This document shows, piece by piece, positions 16,918 to 18,423 of a stretch of 18,423 nt of DNA (the stretch's first letter is position 1; each line of letters starts with the position of its first letter). The DNA lies in assembly GCA_958446555.1 (NCBI GenBank), contig CAUCWU010000009.1, positions 1-18,423 on the forward strand. Direction: 5' to 3'. Both the position numbers and the translations under genes were made by a program. This stretch comes from an uncultured Lachnospiraceae bacterium. Lineage in GTDB: Bacteria; Bacillota; Clostridia; Lachnospirales; Lachnospiraceae. The notes under the pieces were generated by a model. It was not told the DNA's origin. It was given only the letters and a program-made list of their open reading frames with translations, and ran no database searches.

Positions 16918-17604
16918 TTATAGAATGGAAAGAAGTTCGCTTAAATTGGTGATCTCATAGGTTGGTGACTGTGGGAGTGTATTCGTTGTCTTCTTGGGAT
17001 TAAACCAGCAGGTATCAATTCCATATTGGATGCCACCGCTGATATCAGAGGTGAGGGAGTCGCCAATTACAAGAGCTTGAGACGGATTGATGCCTAGCTT
17101 AGAAAATACATAGTCAAAATATTCAGGCTTTGGCTTTTGAAAACTGATTTCCTCGGAGATAAAAAGATTAGAAATCATAAAGATAAGTTCGGATTTGGAA
17201 AGGCGGCTGTGCTGGGTATTGCTTCTGCCATTCGTGATGATAGAAAGTGTATAACCTCGTTCGCGCAGGATGCGGCATGTGGATAACGCATCTTTAATTG
17301 GTGTGCAGTCTTCACCAAGATGGTCTTGATAAAGCTTACTCATCAAAGCTGGATCACCATCAGCACCGACAGCAGCAGAAAAATCACGAAAGCGAGCAAC
17401 TGATAGGGCAGTCGTGGTGATTTCACCGCGCTCATATGCCTTCCAGTAGGAGAGATTAATACTCTGATAAAGAGCGAGTACTTCTGATGAAAATGAAATA
17501 TGGAAATAGTCACATACTTTGTGAAAAGCATAGGTCTCGCCAGCATCAAAGTCAAAGAGTGTACCGTCGAGATCAAAGAGTAAGTTGGTATATTTCGAAT
17601 TCAT
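16918..17604 (-). CDS. HAD-superfamily hydrolase, YjjG/YfnB-like
   Basis: A 228-residue haloacid dehalogenase family phosphatase. Motif I is DLDGT at 11-15 (nucleophile Asp11, Asp13), motif II SIITNG with Thr124, motif III Lys157 in QKPKP, and motif IV IGDSLTSDISGG with Asp182 and Asp187. The helical cap between about 18 and 90 and the LFISEEISFQKPKPEYF stretch resemble the YjjG subfamily, which dephosphorylates pyrimidine nucleoside monophosphates including non-canonical ones. The substrate here is not certain. It is a single gene with its own promoter (17713-17741) and AAAGGAA at 17611-17617. It is the only gene in the window transcribed against fork movement from oriC. Confidence 0.88.
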   Translation of the reverse strand: MNSKYTNLLFDLDGTLFDFDAGETYAFHKVCDYFHISFSSEVLALYQSINLSYWKAYERGEITTTALSVARFRDFSAAVGADGDPALMSKLYQDHLGEDCTPIKDALSTCRILRERGYTLSIITNGRSNTQHSRLSKSELIFMISNLFISEEISFQKPKPEYFDYVFSKLGINPSQALVIGDSLTSDISGGIQYGIDTCWFNPKKTTNTLPQSPTYEITNLSELLSIL

Positions 17605-17658
17605 GGTGTGTTCCTTTCTAACATGGGTCTGTATAAGTATGATATTTAAAAAATTTTA

Positions 17659-17696
17659 TCGTGCAAGCACGAACAACTTTGAGGGATTTTTATCCC
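17659..17696 (-). promoter_or_regulatory. two hairpins in the HAD gene leader
   Basis: In the minus-strand transcript, GGGAT-AAAA-ATCCC (17683-17696) comes first. Then TCGTG-loop-CACGA (17659-17672) is followed by a U-rich run of six T (TAAAATTTTTTAAAT). The second hairpin resembles a weak intrinsic terminator placed 55 bases before the start codon, so attenuation is possible but unproven. Confidence 0.4.
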
Positions 17697-17712
17697 TAGT
17701 ATCATTTAGACT

Positions 17713-17741
17713 ATAGTAGCATGGGACTCTCGGATTGGCAA
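17713..17741 (-). promoter_or_regulatory. putative promoter of the HAD gene
   Basis: On the minus strand TTGCCA (17736-17741), a 17-base spacer and TACTAT (17713-17718) with an upstream TG extension (TGCTACTAT) form a plausible sigma-A promoter. It implies a leader of about 100 bases. The parS site at 17749 begins seven bases upstream of the -35. Confidence 0.6.
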
Positions 17742-17748
17742 GTTAAAA

Positions 17749-17764
17749 TGTTCCACGTGGAACA
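17749..17764. other. parS: parS centromere site 3
   Basis: A third identical TGTTCCACGTGGAACA palindrome, between the HAD promoter and the serS promoter and about 3.4 kb from site 2. Confidence 0.95.
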
Positions 17765-17811
17765 TTTACAAAGCATCTTCGTAACCTGCAAAGCAAACCG
17801 TGTAAACCCAC

Positions 17812-17840
17812 TTTACAAAAAAGAATCCGTGGTATATAAT
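17812..17840 (+). promoter_or_regulatory. sigma-A promoter of serS
   Basis: TTTACA (17812-17817), a 17-base spacer and a perfect TATAAT (17835-17840). Transcription should start near 17846-17848. The 5' end of the RNA would fold as CCTGTTTT (17849-17856) against AAAACAAGG (17863-17871) with one bulged A. The leader of about 70 bases is too short for a T-box riboswitch, and no T-box consensus was seen. Confidence 0.85.
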
Positions 17841-17883
17841 GAATAATGCCTGTTTTCCTTATAAAACAAGGTGTTAGGTGAGT

Positions 17884-17922
17884 ATGAGAGTAGAGATAGA
17901 AAGGTTTGGAAAGCTATGTTAG
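17884..17922 (+). CDS. possible 12-codon upstream ORF overlapping the serS start
   Basis: ATG at 17884 opens a 12-residue frame, MRVEIERFGKLC, ending in TAG at 17920-17922, seven bases inside serS and out of its frame. TAGGTGAG just upstream could serve as a ribosome binding site, arguably better than the one in front of serS. It contains no Ser codon, so it does not look like a serine-sensing attenuator peptide. It may be chance; translational coupling to serS is a possibility. Confidence 0.25.
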   Translation: MRVEIERFGKLC

Positions 17923-18423
17923 ATATCAAGTTTGTCCGCGAGAATCCGGACGTTGTCAGACAGAACATCCGTAATAAGTTCCAGGATGCTAAGCTGCCGT
18001 TGGTTGATGAGGTAATTGCTCTGGATCTTCGCAACCGTGAGATCAAAAAGGAGGTTGAGACCCTTCGTGCAAATCATAAGAAGGCATCTAAGCAGTATGG
18101 TGCACTTCGTGCACAGGGAAAGTTAGAAGAGGCTGAAAAGCTGCGTGCAGAGGATGCTGCGTCAGAAGAGCGCATGACAGCACTGAGTGCAGAGGAGAAG
18201 CATGTTGAGGCAGATCTGAAGCAGAAGATGATGATTATCCCGAACATCATTGATCCATCTGTTCCGATTGGAAAAGATGACAGTGAGAATGTAGAGGTTG
18301 AGCGCTTTGGTGAGCCGGTTGTTCCGGATTTCGAGATTCCGTATCACACAGAAATTATGGAGAAATTTGATGGTATTGATCTTGACAGTGCAAGAAAAGT
18401 AGCCGGAAACGGTTTTTACTATC
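17916..18423 (+). CDS. serS: seryl-tRNA synthetase, N-terminal part
   Basis: The first 169 codons of a class II seryl-tRNA synthetase, cut off by the window's right edge. The start MLDIKFVRENPDVVRQNIRN is canonical. Residues of about 30-105 form the long antiparallel coiled-coil that grips the long arm of tRNA-Ser (REIKKEVETLRANHKKASKQ, later EERMTALSAEEKHVEADLK). MMIIPNIIDPSVPIGKDDSE marks the linker to the catalytic core, and the visible part ends ARKVAGNGFYY, still before motif 1. The ATG at 17916 has GGAAAG close upstream. The gene has its own promoter and is not part of the parAB operon. Confidence 0.97.
   Translation, partial: MLDIKFVRENPDVVRQNIRNKFQDAKLPLVDEVIALDLRNREIKKEVETLRANHKKASKQYGALRAQGKLEEAEKLRAEDAASEERMTALSAEEKHVEADLKQKMMIIPNIIDPSVPIGKDDSENVEVERFGEPVVPDFEIPYHTEIMEKFDGIDLDSARKVAGNGFYY

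Noticed and set aside
17278..17286. Perfect DnaA box TGTGGATAA inside the HAD gene
   Set aside because: A single isolated 9-mer far from the clusters. It may be chance; binding would need direct evidence.
17842..17915. T-box riboswitch upstream of serS
   Set aside because: The leader after the predicted promoter is too short and no conserved T-box bulge sequence is visible.

Overview
The window is a chromosomal replication-origin neighbourhood from a low-to-moderate-GC anaerobic Firmicute, most likely a member of the Lachnospiraceae (Clostridia). That placement is an inference from gene order, a perfect AAGGAGGTG ribosome binding site ahead of rpmH, Gram-positive style protein families and TTATCCACA-type DnaA boxes. 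No species can be assigned by eye. No CRISPR array, transposase, integrase, phage gene, rRNA or tRNA was seen.

Left arm (1-6355, minus strand, reading away from the origin): dnaA, dnaN, a 70-residue S4-domain gene (yaaA), recF, gyrB and the first 90 codons of gyrA. This is the classical dnaA operon. The dnaA-dnaN gap (4775-4975) is not passive. It holds six DnaA boxes and, next to dnaN, a DnaA-trio array (five TAG triplets) beside an AT-only stretch. This matches the basal unwinding layout known from Bacillus subtilis.

Origin (6356-7035): a gene-free block of 680 bases with eleven perfect and about eight near-perfect DnaA boxes between 6501 and 6854. They include a perfect 21-bp inverted repeat whose arms each carry two abutting boxes. 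Divergent promoters flank the block: TTGAAA-17-TATAAT for dnaA and TTGACG-17-TATAAT for rpmH. The origin is therefore bipartite, with dnaA between its two box clusters.

Right arm (7036-16792, plus strand): rpmH-rnpA-yidD-yidC-jag (ribosomal protein, RNase P protein, membrane insertion, RNA-binding protein), a terminator, then mnmE-mnmG-rsmG (tRNA U34 modification and 16S rRNA methylation). Next come parA-parB and a DUF4446 membrane protein gene, closed by a strong terminator. Three identical perfect parS palindromes (TGTTCCACGTGGAACA) are present. Two flank a GC-rich 98-bp imperfect palindrome just upstream of parA, and one lies between the divergent HAD-hydrolase and serS promoters. No noc gene is present, so the single ParB presumably serves all three sites.

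Right end (16918-18423): a HAD-family phosphatase gene on the minus strand, the only gene oriented against replication fork movement, and the first 169 codons of serS with a clear sigma-A promoter, a short leader and a possible small overlapping upstream ORF.

The genes themselves are ordinary conserved housekeeping genes, and I see no undescribed multi-gene system. What repays a second look is non-coding: the reuse of a two-box unit at the origin and at the unwinding site, the parS-flanked palindrome, and the leader structures of rpmH, the HAD gene and serS.
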